Shown one piece after another: positions 1 to 7,688 of a stretch of DNA of 14,047 bases. Source of the DNA: Bacilli bacterium (GTDB lineage: Bacteria; Bacillota_I; Bacilli_A; RF39; UBA660). The notes below the pieces were generated by a model. That model did no database searches and was not told where the DNA came from. It saw only the letters and a program-made list of their open reading frames with translations. The first letter of the stretch is position 1; every line of letters starts with the position of its first letter. The position numbers were made by a program, and so were the translations under genes. The stretch is taken from positions 1 to 14,047 of the forward strand of contig CAAHEM010000111.1 in assembly GCA_900772435.1 (NCBI GenBank). Reading direction: 5' to 3'.

Positions 1-3
1 ATG

Positions 4-822
4 TTACTTGATATTTCTTTTACTATGAAATAAATATTGTATTGCTAAACCTGAATATTCTTTATATTTTTCTTTAGCAAATCTTTCTATTGTTTTTTGA
101 TCATCTTTTATTCCATATATTTCTTTTATATTTTGTTTTACCCATGTATCTATTGGAAAAGTATCTAATCTTTTATATCCAAATAATAATATACACGAAG
201 CTACTTTAAGACCTATTCCTTTAACTTTCATTAATTCATTTGTTGCTTCTTCTGTTGATAAAGTGTTTATATCTTTTAAACTTGGATACTTAATTAAGAA
301 GTCTTCTAAATATTTATCTCTAAATCCTACTCCAAGTTCTCTAAAGTCTTCGCTTTTTAAGTTTTTTAATTGTTCATATGTTGGAAATAAATAGTATTCT
401 TTATTATTAAATTCTACTTTTGTTCCATATTTTTTGCATAATAGATTTATACTATTAGATATTCTTTTAACATTATTATTTTGACTTATTATGTAGCTAA
501 TACACATTTCGAATGGACTTTGGTTTAGTATTTTATATCCATTACATTTGTTAATTATTTCTTTCATTTTATCATCACTGTTAATAAGTTGTTGATTTAT
601 GAAATTATAGTCTCTTTTTAGATCAAAATATTCTAAAATTACTTCTTTTAAATTTTTATTATTATTTGAACTTACTATTAAAGTGTTAGTAACTTGTTTA
701 ATATTTATTACTCTATCACTTAATATATTAGTAAAGCTTCCATCTGTTTCATCTATTACTCTGAAACATGCTCCACTTAGTATAGTATCTCTTAAATTAA
801 AATCATTTACTTCTATTTTCAT
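4..822 (-). CDS. ogg: 8-oxoguanine DNA glycosylase / AP lyase (OGG family)
   Basis: A 272-residue base-excision repair enzyme expected to remove 8-oxoguanine from DNA and cut the resulting abasic site. The N-terminal ~95 residues match the OGG N-domain in layout. A helix-hairpin-helix follows, with the hairpin KGIGLKVASCILL at about 201-213. Lys206 is at the position of the catalytic Schiff-base lysine, and Asp225 in FPIDTW is at the position of the conserved HhH-GPD aspartate; both correspond to the K and D of human OGG1 (GVGTKVADC and VPVDVH). There is no C-terminal 4Fe-4S cysteine cluster, which argues against an EndoIII/MutY enzyme. It is the last gene seen of a minus-strand operon, one base after the LtaS-like gene. 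Its AGGA ribosome site overlaps the end of that gene. The start ATG at 822 is well placed. AlkA-type specificity is less likely because the lysine is present. Confidence 0.9.
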   Translation of the reverse strand: MKIEVNDFNLRDTILSGACFRVIDETDGSFTNILSDRVINIKQVTNTLIVSSNNNKNLKEVILEYFDLKRDYNFINQQLINSDDKMKEIINKCNGYKILNQSPFEMCISYIISQNNNVKRISNSINLLCKKYGTKVEFNNKEYYLFPTYEQLKNLKSEDFRELGVGFRDKYLEDFLIKYPSLKDINTLSTEEATNELMKVKGIGLKVASCILLFGYKRLDTFPIDTWVKQNIKEIYGIKDDQKTIERFAKEKYKEYSGLAIQYLFHSKRNIK

Positions 823-823
823 T

Positions 824-2755
824 TTATAGTCCTAACTTTTTATAGTAATTATTATCTAGTATTAATGAGGACATACTAAATTTTTGATATACTTCTGTAT
901 TAATGTTTTCTATATATTCTTTAGATACTTCTTCATTTGTAGTGTTTGTAAATTCTTTTGAGACACTATTATATTTTCCTTTATCTGATACCCAACTTCT
1001 ATCAGATAGTATTGCTAAACCTTCAGTTTCACTAAATATATCTTTTCCCATAAGTAATCTTGAATCATAAGATATTCCAAATAAATTAAGTACTGTTGGT
1101 AAAATATCTATTCCTGAAACTACTTTATTAACTTCTGTTTTCTCTATTGTTGGATTATATATTATTAATGAAGTATGATAATTTTCAAATTTATCACTTC
1201 TATCTATTTTACTTACTTCATTCATTTCAGATGTTTTTAATCCATACGGATAATGATCTGGTGCGATTACTATTAATGTATCATTTAATAAATTCTTTTC
1301 TTCTAATTTATTTAATAGTTTTGACATTGCTTTATCTAATTCTATTTGTGTTGCATAATATGCTTTAACTGCTGTACTATATTTTAAATTTTTTACTGCT
1401 TTTTTATTTCTTGATGCCATATTATTACCATAGAAATTATAATTTAAATGTCCACTTACTGTCATATAATATGTTACGAATGGTTTATTATCTTTTAAAT
1501 AATAGTCAAATGTTGCATCCATCATTTCAGCATCACTATTTGGCCAATGCTTACAATTCATTTTCTTTTCTAGTCCATTACCACAACCAATATATTTAAA
1601 CCCTATATTTGTATGTGATTTTTCTCTACTATAATATTTGTATGTATGATTATGAAAAGCATATGCATTATATCCTTCTTTTTTAAATATATTTCCAAGA
1701 CCAAACGGCATTGATAGTTTGCTTGTTGCTTTAAAACTCCATACTCCTTCTTTAGGAATTAAGCTCATTAAATTCATATATTCACCATCAGATGTTGAAA
1801 CCGGATATAAAGGTTGATAATAATTATTAAAAACGAATGAATTGTTAGCCATCTTATAAAGCGTTGGTGTTATGTTTTCATCTATTGCGATTGTATCGAA
1901 TGCTTCAGCTGTTATAAATATCAAATTTTTTCCTTTAAACATTCCTGTATACTTGTTCTTTTCAGTTGGTTCAACACTTTGAAAATATTTATGCATATTT
2001 ATTAAATTATTATCAGTTGTTTCAGATATTAACTTGTCAAAATCTATGTCATATACGTTATATTCTTTTTTCTCTTCTTTTATAACTGGTTCAGTTTTCT
2101 CTTCGATATACATCTCTTCTTTGAATCCAAATAAATATCTATATATATCTATTGTTTCCATTGTTAATAAACCAGTTTTGTTTATTGTTAACATTGGAGC
2201 ATGTGTTTTAAATAATAATCTTCTTAATGAATAAATTCCTTTATTATCAAAATGTACTAAAGTAGTTATTCCTATAATCGATAATATTACTGCTACTACT
2301 TCACTTATAACTATTGTTTTATTTGGTCTTTTAAAATTAAATTTCTTATTAAAGACTAAGAATAAAATATATGGAATTAGTATTATTACAAATATATACC
2401 AAATTCTTAATATAACATCTATTATCATTTGCCAAAATTGCATTACTTGACCTGTACCTGTTGTAAGTGAAAAAAAAGAAAATATTGAATCATAGAAATT
2501 ATAATATACTATTTGAGCAAGTGTAACCAGTGTTAAAGCTGATGTTAATATAATGTTTAATACTTTATTTACTTTTTCACTAAATAATGTTGTTATCGTA
2601 CTAAAAATAACTATGAAAGGTATACTAAATAGTATAACCATTAATGTATTAACAGAAAATAAATTCCCTATTATAAATGCTCTATATACTAATTCTAAAA
2701 ATATAATATAAAATAGCCACCAAAGGTGAACTACAATTTGTTTATTCTTTTTCAT
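824..2755 (-). CDS. ltaS: LTA synthase family protein (phosphoglycerol transferase, sulfatase fold)
   Basis: A 643-residue membrane enzyme, close to the ~650 residues of LtaS. It is expected to move glycerol-phosphate from phosphatidylglycerol onto a growing lipoteichoic acid chain outside the membrane. The N-terminus has about five membrane segments (roughly 8-30, 35-58, 66-88, 112-135, 148-166). A linker then leads to an extracellular alkaline-phosphatase/sulfatase domain from about 275. Metal and catalytic residues can be read by motif: Glu284 (FITAEAF), the nucleophile Thr321 (VSTSDGEY), His436 (SGHLNY) and Asp500-His501 (APDHYPYG). They correspond to the Glu, Thr, His and Asp-His of Staphylococcus aureus LtaS. 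It lies between a small membrane protein gene (one base upstream) and ogg (one base downstream). Whether it makes true type I LTA or another phosphoglycerol decoration cannot be told from sequence. The symbol denotes the family. Confidence 0.9.
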   Translation of the reverse strand: MKKNKQIVVHLWWLFYIIFLELVYRAFIIGNLFSVNTLMVILFSIPFIVIFSTITTLFSEKVNKVLNIILTSALTLVTLAQIVYYNFYDSIFSFFSLTTGTGQVMQFWQMIIDVILRIWYIFVIILIPYILFLVFNKKFNFKRPNKTIVISEVVAVILSIIGITTLVHFDNKGIYSLRRLLFKTHAPMLTINKTGLLTMETIDIYRYLFGFKEEMYIEEKTEPVIKEEKKEYNVYDIDFDKLISETTDNNLINMHKYFQSVEPTEKNKYTGMFKGKNLIFITAEAFDTIAIDENITPTLYKMANNSFVFNNYYQPLYPVSTSDGEYMNLMSLIPKEGVWSFKATSKLSMPFGLGNIFKKEGYNAYAFHNHTYKYYSREKSHTNIGFKYIGCGNGLEKKMNCKHWPNSDAEMMDATFDYYLKDNKPFVTYYMTVSGHLNYNFYGNNMASRNKKAVKNLKYSTAVKAYYATQIELDKAMSKLLNKLEEKNLLNDTLIVIAPDHYPYGLKTSEMNEVSKIDRSDKFENYHTSLIIYNPTIEKTEVNKVVSGIDILPTVLNLFGISYDSRLLMGKDIFSETEGLAILSDRSWVSDKGKYNSVSKEFTNTTNEEVSKEYIENINTEVYQKFSMSSLILDNNYYKKLGL

Positions 2756-2756
2756 A

Positions 2757-2894
2757 CTACTTATCTTTTGCTTTCTTAATTATTGTTAAACATATTATTG
2801 ATAATATTATTAAAAGCATAACTATTAATAATATAGTTAATTCTACTTCATAACTTGTTTCAGATATGTTTAGAATTTGTGCTAATAATTTCAT
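2757..2894 (-). CDS. 45-residue single-pass membrane protein
   Basis: A small gene, ATG at 2894 to TAG at 2759-2757. Its 45 residues begin MKLLAQILNI, continue with a short acidic stretch (SETSYEVE), then one hydrophobic helix at about 19-39 and a basic tail KKAKDK. Support is more than length: a GGTGA ribosome site at 2904-2900 sits five bases before the ATG, a good promoter (TTGAAT, 17 bases, TATAAT) lies just upstream, and the stop is one base before the ATG of the LtaS-like gene. The positive-inside rule suggests an outside N-terminus and a cytoplasmic tail. I do not recognise the family. From position it may be a small partner or regulator of the LtaS-like enzyme, or may simply support translational coupling; that is inference. 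Confidence 0.75.
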   Translation of the reverse strand: MKLLAQILNISETSYEVELTILLIVMLLIILSIICLTIIKKAKDK

Positions 2895-2910
2895 TCAAAT
2901 CACCAATATA

Positions 2911-2939
2911 ATTATACTAAAATTTAATATTTCATTCAA
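2911..2939 (-). promoter_or_regulatory. sigma-A-type promoter of the small-protein/ltaS/ogg operon
   Basis: On the minus strand, -35 TTGAAT (2939-2934), a 17-base spacer and a perfect -10 TATAAT (2916-2911). The start of transcription is predicted near 2904, so the leader would be only about ten bases and would begin at the ribosome site. Confidence 0.7.
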
Positions 2940-2969
2940 CATTATTTATATACTTGTATGGCTTTGATA

Positions 2970-2978
2970 TGTTATAAT
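2970..2978 (+). promoter_or_regulatory. extended -10 promoter of the CDF exporter gene
   Basis: TGTTATAAT is a perfect extended -10 (TGnTATAAT). A weak -35, TATACT at 2949-2954, would give an 18-base spacer. The ribosome site AGAGGTG (2984-2990) follows at once and the ATG is at 2996, so the leader is about 10-12 bases. It runs divergently from the minus-strand operon promoter in the same ~100-base gap. Confidence 0.65.
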
Positions 2979-2995
2979 TAGTTAGAGGTGTAGAT

Positions 2996-3919
2996 ATGAA
3001 AAAAGATATTAAAAAAGAAATAGAAAACACTGTTAATGAGAAAGTAAATTTGATTAATAAAACCCCTGAAAATATTAAAATTGCATTTTTACTTAATTTA
3101 GCTTTTTCTATTGTAGAAGCAATAGGTGGAATTTTAACTAATAGTATTTCTATTATTTCAGACTCTCTTCATAATTTAGGTGATTCTATAACAATTGGTA
3201 TAAACTATATATTTGAAAAGAAAAGCAAGAAACTTCCTAATAAAGAATACTCTTATGGTTATTTAAGATATACTATGTTAGGTTCTTTAATAGCATCTTT
3301 TATTTTACTTGTAGGTAGTGTTGTTATTATTTATAATGTTGTTCCAAGATTAATTAAGCCTTTAAGTGTTAATTATGATGCAATGATAATATTTGGTATA
3401 TTTGGTCTTTTAATTAATTTATATGCAACTATTAAAATTATGAGAAGTAAAGATAAAGATAAAAAAATCAATACTCATATGATTGAAGATACTGTTATTT
3501 GGTTATTCATTCTTACTGGAAGTATATGTATTAAAGTATTTGATTCAGTTATTATAGATCCAATTTTATCTTTATTAATAGCTATTTATATTTTATATCA
3601 AGTTTATAAATATATGAAAAATATATATAACATTTTTATGGAAAAAGTTCCTAAAAACGTTAAAATTGATGAAATAAAGAAAGATATTGAAGAAAATGAA
3701 AACATAGATAATGTTCATCATATACATATTTGGTCTATGGATGGAGTTAATAATTATATGACTGCCCATATTCATTTAAATAAAGTACTTAGCGAAGAAG
3801 AAATAATTAAAACTAAAAATGATGTTAAAAACAAACTTATGGAAGATAAAATAAATCATATTACTTTAGAAGTTGAATATTTCAATGAAAGATGTGATTC
3901 TAGTAAATGTAAAAACTAA
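2996..3919 (+). CDS. cation diffusion facilitator (CDF) family metal exporter, zinc type
   Basis: A 307-residue inner-membrane proton-coupled exporter for divalent metals, most likely Zn(II) and perhaps Cd/Co. Six membrane segments can be drawn between about 27 and 210. The transport site is visible: H59xxxD63 in TM2 (SDSLHNLGDS) and H161xxxD165 in TM5 (THMIEDT). HxxxD in both helices is the pattern of zinc-type CDFs, as opposed to the D-first motifs of iron/manganese members. The TM4-TM5 loop is Lys/Asp-rich, not His-rich. The cytoplasmic C-domain has the typical HHIHIW (241-246) and AHIHL (257-261) metal-site histidines. The chain ends with Cys300 and Cys305 (ERCDSSKCKN), a possible extra metal or redox site. 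It forms its own transcription unit with an extended -10 promoter and a terminator that contains its stop codon. CzcD/ZitB-like is the best label; exact metal unknown. Confidence 0.9.
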   Translation: MKKDIKKEIENTVNEKVNLINKTPENIKIAFLLNLAFSIVEAIGGILTNSISIISDSLHNLGDSITIGINYIFEKKSKKLPNKEYSYGYLRYTMLGSLIASFILLVGSVVIIYNVVPRLIKPLSVNYDAMIIFGIFGLLINLYATIKIMRSKDKDKKINTHMIEDTVIWLFILTGSICIKVFDSVIIDPILSLLIAIYILYQVYKYMKNIYNIFMEKVPKNVKIDEIKKDIEENENIDNVHHIHIWSMDGVNNYMTAHIHLNKVLSEEEIIKTKNDVKNKLMEDKINHITLEVEYFNERCDSSKCKN

Positions 3920-3937
3920 CTTAGTGTTAGTTTTTTT
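3911..3937 (+). terminator. intrinsic terminator of the CDF gene
   Basis: A perfect 10-bp stem, AAAAACTAAC (3911-3920) with GTTAGTTTTT (3926-3935), a five-base loop and a run of seven T. The TAA stop of the CDF gene (3917-3919) lies inside the 5' arm. Confidence 0.85.
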
Positions 3938-3958
3938 ATTTATTTATTTAGTTAAATT

Positions 3959-3978
3959 TGCTACAATTATATTATAAT
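3959..3978 (+). promoter_or_regulatory. promoter of the FAD oxidoreductase/ferredoxin operon
   Basis: Two overlapping -10 candidates: TGCTACAAT (3959-3967, extended -10) and TATAAT (3973-3978). The first puts the start near 3974, just before the AAGGAG ribosome site (3979-3984); the second would remove most of that site, so I favour the first. No good -35 is visible; the region where it should lie is the T-rich tail of the CDF terminator. Confidence 0.55.
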
Positions 3979-3989
3979 AAGGAGTAGAT

Positions 3990-5516
3990 ATGAACGAAGA
4001 ATATGATTCAATTATAGTTGGTGCTGGAAATGCTGGTTTGATGGCTGCTTTAAACATAGCTAAGAATGGTAAAAATGTTTTAGTTTTAGAATCTAATAGT
4101 ATGCCAGGTGGACTAGCTACTAGTTTTGTTCGTGGAAGATTTGAATTTGAAGCATCACTAAGAGAATTAAATGATTTTGGTATTGAAACTAACAAAGGAG
4201 ATATTCGTAGTTTATTTGATAAATTTGATTTAAATGAATCTATTGAATGGGTAGAACTTCCTGAAGCATATAAAATAATTAAGACTAATAATCCTAAAGA
4301 AGAATATATTATTCCATTTGGTATAGATGAATTTATTAAAAAAATGGAAGAAATAGAAGAAGGTTCTAAAGATAAAGTATCAGAGTTTTTTGAGCTTGCT
4401 AAAGAAGTTTATAATGGTGTTTCATACATTAAGAATAATGGTTATGATTATGATTATTTAAAAAGCAATTACCCTAACTTTGTAAATACTGCTTCGTATT
4501 CAGTAGATGAAGTGTTCAAAAAATTAAAACTTCCTAAAAAGGTTGAAGATATTATTAAATCTTATTGGATATATTTTGGTGTTTCATCAATTAATATGAA
4601 TTTTGCTCAATATATATATTTCTTCTATCAATACATTAATATGAAAGGATATGTTCCTAAAAATAGAAGTCAAGAAATATCTAATGCTATTGAGAATAAA
4701 ATAATTGGTTATGGTGGAAAGATATATTACAATGAAACTGTTAATAAAATCTTGGTAGAAAATAATGAAGTCTGTGGAGTAACTACTAAAAAAGGAAATA
4801 TGTATAAATCAAAACATGTTATTGTGAATAGTAGTCCTTTAAATGTTTATTCTACTATGCTTGATAATGTTCCTAGTTTTGCTTTAAAACTTACTAATAG
4901 TAGAAAACTTGGAGCTAAAGCTATTACTGTTTATTTAGGTCTTAATAAAAGTGCTAATGACCTTGGAATCAAGAATTATATGTATTTAGTTTATAATGAT
5001 CTTGATAGTAATGTTGAGAGTGAAAAAATGAAGAGTATTGACTCTAATACTATTATTGTTACATGTTTGAATAATGCTATTAGTGATGCTTCAGTAGAAG
5101 GTACATCTATTTTAACTATAACTGCTTTATATTTTGATAATCCATTTGATAAAGTGTTGAATGAAGAAAATTATTACTCTTTTAAAGAAAAAATTGCAAA
5201 TAAATTAATAAATAGATTAGAAATTGCTTTAGGAGTTAATATTAAAGAGAATATTGAAGAAATAGAAATATCTACACCAATTACATATTCTAAGTATAAC
5301 AGCTCTCCTGATGGCTGTATTTATGGTTATACGATGAATAATTTTGATTCATCTTTATCAAGAATGACTAATAAAAACGAAGACAATGTTATTAAAGGAT
5401 TAAGACTATGTGGTTCTTATTCATACTATGGACATGGATATGATAATACATACTTAAATGGATATGAAATTTCAAATATGACACTTAAAGATATAGAAAT
5501 GGATGGTGAAAAATGA
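3990..5516 (+). CDS. FAD-dependent oxidoreductase, phytoene desaturase / retinol saturase-like
   Basis: A 508-residue flavoprotein of the amine-oxidase/phytoene-desaturase superfamily. The N-terminus has the FAD Rossmann motif GAGNAG (11-16), with Glu34 at the end of strand 2 for the ribose and the family PGG turn (40-42, MPGGLATSF). The C-terminus carries the second FAD contact (GLRLCGSYSYYGHGYDNTYLNG, about 470-491), a variant of the GxxLxGD...G...G motif in carotenoid desaturases and isomerases. No signal peptide or membrane helix is seen; such proteins often touch membrane lipids. It overlaps the next gene by ATGA (5513-5516), so the two are translationally coupled, and that gene supplies a flavin reductase plus 2Fe-2S module. 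A reductive role (saturating a C=C bond with NAD(P)H electrons) is therefore more likely than oxygen-linked desaturation. The substrate is unknown; no other lipid, carotenoid or steroid gene is in the window. Confidence 0.8.
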   Translation: MNEEYDSIIVGAGNAGLMAALNIAKNGKNVLVLESNSMPGGLATSFVRGRFEFEASLRELNDFGIETNKGDIRSLFDKFDLNESIEWVELPEAYKIIKTNNPKEEYIIPFGIDEFIKKMEEIEEGSKDKVSEFFELAKEVYNGVSYIKNNGYDYDYLKSNYPNFVNTASYSVDEVFKKLKLPKKVEDIIKSYWIYFGVSSINMNFAQYIYFFYQYINMKGYVPKNRSQEISNAIENKIIGYGGKIYYNETVNKILVENNEVCGVTTKKGNMYKSKHVIVNSSPLNVYSTMLDNVPSFALKLTNSRKLGAKAITVYLGLNKSANDLGIKNYMYLVYNDLDSNVESEKMKSIDSNTIIVTCLNNAISDASVEGTSILTITALYFDNPFDKVLNEENYYSFKEKIANKLINRLEIALGVNIKENIEEIEISTPITYSKYNSSPDGCIYGYTMNNFDSSLSRMTNKNEDNVIKGLRLCGSYSYYGHGYDNTYLNGYEISNMTLKDIEMDGEK

Positions 5517-6799
5517 AAGCAATAAAAATATCATCTTTTCCTAATAAAGATTTTAAGAAATTTAAAAAAATGAAAGAAGATAGAGAAAAGATTATTAATA
5601 AAACTTCATCTTCTCCTATTAACAATGAATATATAGTTGATAGAATAGCTAAAAGTGTTCACCCTTCTTATCAAAAATTAATGATTAAAAATATTGTTGA
5701 TGTTAATGAGGATATTAAAGTATTTTATTTTTGTAATGCTGATGGTGGAAGTTTAGCTACATTTAGACCTGGTCAATATATAACATTACAATTTCAATTT
5801 GATAATAAATTTGTATCACGTGCTTATTCATTATCTAGTTCTCCAAAAGATGCTTTAAATAATGTATATAGAATAAGTGTTACAAGAATTAAAAATGGTT
5901 TAGTTTCTAATTATATGTTAGATAAATTAAATATTGGTGATACTGTTGATTCCTTATCCCCTTCTGGATATTTCTTTCCATCAAGCATAAGAGATAAAAA
6001 GCAAATAGTTGGTCTTGCTTCTGGATATGGAATTTCTCCACTTTTGTCTATTGCTAAAAGTATTGAAGATAAAACAATTGACAAAGATATAACAATTTTT
6101 TATGAAGCAAATGATGAAAATTCATTTATATATAAAGATGAATTAAAGAGGCTTTCCAACACTTATAATAATATTAGAGTTATCTTTATAAATAAAAGTA
6201 ATTCTAAAAATAGAATTACAGTTAATATGATTAAAAGCTTTGTGACTTCTAATTTCACTGTATTTGCTTGTGGAAGTTTAGACTTCTATGCTGAAATGAA
6301 GAATGAACTTTCTGTTTTAAATTTAGATATTAAAGATATAAGGTTTGAAAGTAGTCCACTTATTGAAGAAAATATAGCAGATACTGTCGAAACTCCTAAT
6401 GTTGTTGACATAGTTGTTGAAGAACCTAAAAAGAAGAAAAAGAAAAAATCAAAAGATGAAGAAGAAATAGAAAAAGAACCTGAAGTTGAAGTTAGTGAAC
6501 AAACACCTACTGAACTTCCAACACAATATAATATAAAAGTATTTTCAAATGATGAAGAATATAATGTTACCTGTTTTGAAAATCAAACTATATTGTCTGC
6601 ATTAGAATTAAGTAATGTACGAGTTAGAAGTAAATGTAAATGTGGAGAATGTGGCTATTGTAGAAGTCTACTTCTTTGGGGAACTATTCGTGTTAAAGAT
6701 GGAATGGAACATAGGCGTAAAGCAGATATAAAATTTAATTATATTCATCCATGTTGTAGTTATCCTACTAGTGATATTACAATAAAAATAGACAATTAA
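5513..6799 (+). CDS. NAD(P)H-flavin reductase fused to a plant-type 2Fe-2S ferredoxin
   Basis: A 428-residue electron-transfer fusion. Residues ~50-160 form an FNR-type FAD barrel with PGQYITLQ (86-93) and the FAD motif R103-AYS (SRAYSLSS). Residues ~163-280 form the NAD(P) lobe, with GLASGYGISPLLSI (167-180) and the terminal FACGS (251-255). A charged linker (~283-337) includes seven lysines in a row (306-312). The C-terminal domain, ~338-428, is a plant-type ferredoxin: Cys375, Cys380 and Cys383 in C-x4-C-x2-C, with the fourth ligand Cys414 or Cys415 (HPCCSYP). Cys377 is an extra cysteine. The domain order (reductase then ferredoxin) is that of phenol hydroxylase-reductase relatives. The ~50 N-terminal residues are basic and unassigned. 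The ATG overlaps the stop of the FAD oxidoreductase, its likely electron acceptor. It ends in a terminator shared with a convergent gene. Confidence 0.88.
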   Translation: MKAIKISSFPNKDFKKFKKMKEDREKIINKTSSSPINNEYIVDRIAKSVHPSYQKLMIKNIVDVNEDIKVFYFCNADGGSLATFRPGQYITLQFQFDNKFVSRAYSLSSSPKDALNNVYRISVTRIKNGLVSNYMLDKLNIGDTVDSLSPSGYFFPSSIRDKKQIVGLASGYGISPLLSIAKSIEDKTIDKDITIFYEANDENSFIYKDELKRLSNTYNNIRVIFINKSNSKNRITVNMIKSFVTSNFTVFACGSLDFYAEMKNELSVLNLDIKDIRFESSPLIEENIADTVETPNVVDIVVEEPKKKKKKKSKDEEEIEKEPEVEVSEQTPTELPTQYNIKVFSNDEEYNVTCFENQTILSALELSNVRVRSKCKCGECGYCRSLLLWGTIRVKDGMEHRRKADIKFNYIHPCCSYPTSDITIKIDN

Positions 6800-6826
6800 A
6801 AAGAAGATTATTCATCTTCTTTTTTT
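6798..6826. terminator. bidirectional intrinsic terminator between convergent genes
   Basis: A perfect 11-bp stem, AAAAAGAAGAT (6798-6808) with ATCTTCTTTTT (6814-6824), and a five-base loop. On the plus strand seven T follow (6820-6826). On the minus strand the arm itself ends in five T, a weaker tail. The TAA of the plus gene (6797-6799) and the TAA of the minus gene (6810-6808) both touch the stem, so one hairpin serves both. Confidence 0.85.
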
Positions 6827-7521
6827 ATTCCAAAGAATGTTTGTTTTATATTTTCAATATTTGGATAGTCTTTATTATTAATACTTTTTAAGAATGTTTT
6901 TCTATCGTAATAAAGATTTATCTTTTTAACTTTGTTTTTCTTTGTATCTATTATGTAATAGTATGTAGTATTATCCATTCTACATCCACTACTACCTATT
7001 CCATAGAATTCTTTTCCATTTATAAAATCTATTCTTCCAGCGTGTTCATGTCCATAAAATACATAGTCACCGTCTATTTTATCCATTTCTTTTTTATATG
7101 TGTCATCTCTAAAAACACTTAAATGTTTGAATGGATATTTTGTTTTATTATCAAGTAAAAAATGTATAAATGTATATTTTTTATTGTTAATAGAAAGTTC
7201 ATAAGATAATTCTTGATCTTTTAATTTCTTTAGATTTTGTTTTGAGATAGTACTTGTTACCCATAGATTATGATTTTTTTTATTTATATTACTATCTGGA
7301 TCTATTGAAACACCTTTAGTACAATAAAGTTCATGATTTCCAAGAATAAATGTTACTTTTTCTTTAAATAGTAAATCCAAGCATTTGTTTGAATCAGGTC
7401 CAAGTGAAACCGCATCTCCTAAAAAAATAGTTTTATCTATGTGTTTACCTTTTATATCTTTAAGAATTGATTCAAGTGCTTGATAATTTCCATGTATATC
7501 TGAGAATACTGCTATTTTCAT
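6808..7521 (-). CDS. calcineurin-like metallophosphoesterase (YfcE/MJ0936-like)
   Basis: A 237-residue cytoplasmic phosphoesterase with a two-metal site. Counting from the ATG at 7521, the motifs are Asp8-x-His10 (FSDIHGN), Asp36 (FLGDAVSLGPD), Asn62-His63 (GNHE), His120 (FIHFL) and His158-x-His160 (GHEHAG), the complete set for this fold. The LGDAVSLGPD stretch is typical of the Metallophos_2 group (YfcE, MJ0936). These cleave phosphomonoesters or cyclic/phosphodiester bonds in vitro, so the substrate cannot be named. I start at 7521 and not at the upstream in-frame ATG at 7533: GGTGA (7531-7527) lies five bases before 7521, no ribosome site precedes 7533, and the first beta strand (MKIAVFSDIH) begins exactly there. 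It is a single gene, convergent with the redox operon and divergent from the ABC exporter. Confidence 0.9.
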   Translation of the reverse strand: MKIAVFSDIHGNYQALESILKDIKGKHIDKTIFLGDAVSLGPDSNKCLDLLFKEKVTFILGNHELYCTKGVSIDPDSNINKKNHNLWVTSTISKQNLKKLKDQELSYELSINNKKYTFIHFLLDNKTKYPFKHLSVFRDDTYKKEMDKIDGDYVFYGHEHAGRIDFINGKEFYGIGSSGCRMDNTTYYYIIDTKKNKVKKINLYYDRKTFLKSINNKDYPNIENIKQTFFGIKKEDE

Positions 7522-7537
7522 ATTATTCACCATTTTA

Positions 7538-7546
7538 ATTTTAACA
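7538..7546 (-). promoter_or_regulatory. extended -10 candidate close to the phosphoesterase gene
   Basis: On the minus strand TGTTAAAAT (7546-7538). Its predicted start near 7531 falls at the ribosome site, giving a leader of about ten bases, as at 2904. If used, it excludes the upstream ATG at 7533. No clear -35 is seen. Confidence 0.45.
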
Positions 7547-7601
7547 CTTTTATAAAGAAAAAAGAATTACATCAGTAACCCTTTACATTTAATGTATTAA
7601 T

Positions 7602-7610
7602 ATTATAACA
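7602..7610 (-). promoter_or_regulatory. second, distal extended -10 candidate for the phosphoesterase gene
   Basis: On the minus strand TGTTATAAT (7610-7602), a perfect extended -10. It would give a leader of about 75 bases to the ATG at 7521. It may be used in place of, or with, the proximal candidate. Confidence 0.5.
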
Positions 7611-7633
7611 AATTTTCCTTTTTATTTAAAGAC

Positions 7634-7661
7634 TTGTATTAAAATGGATTATCAGTAAAAT
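7634..7661 (+). promoter_or_regulatory. promoter of the ABC exporter gene
   Basis: TTGTAT (7634-7639), a 16-base spacer and TAAAAT (7656-7661). The start is predicted near 7668, about 20 bases before the ATG at 7689. A GGGGTG ribosome site lies at about 7677-7682. Confidence 0.5.
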
Positions 7662-7688
7662 TGTTTATAGGAATTTGGGGTGTGAAAT

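Noticed and set aside
824..2755. Plus-strand frames of 62-73 codons inside the LtaS-like gene
   Set aside because: They are antisense shadows with no ribosome sites, covered by a gene with a full set of catalytic motifs.
3990..5516. Mycoplasma-type code with TGA as tryptophan
   Set aside because: TGA ends this gene in an ATGA overlap with the next one, and all tryptophans in the window's genes are TGG.
7534..7688. Riboswitch or regulatory RNA before the ABC exporter or phosphoesterase
   Set aside because: Only a 5-bp palindrome (TACAT-TTA-ATGTA) and two promoters are visible; no conserved aptamer pattern was recognised.
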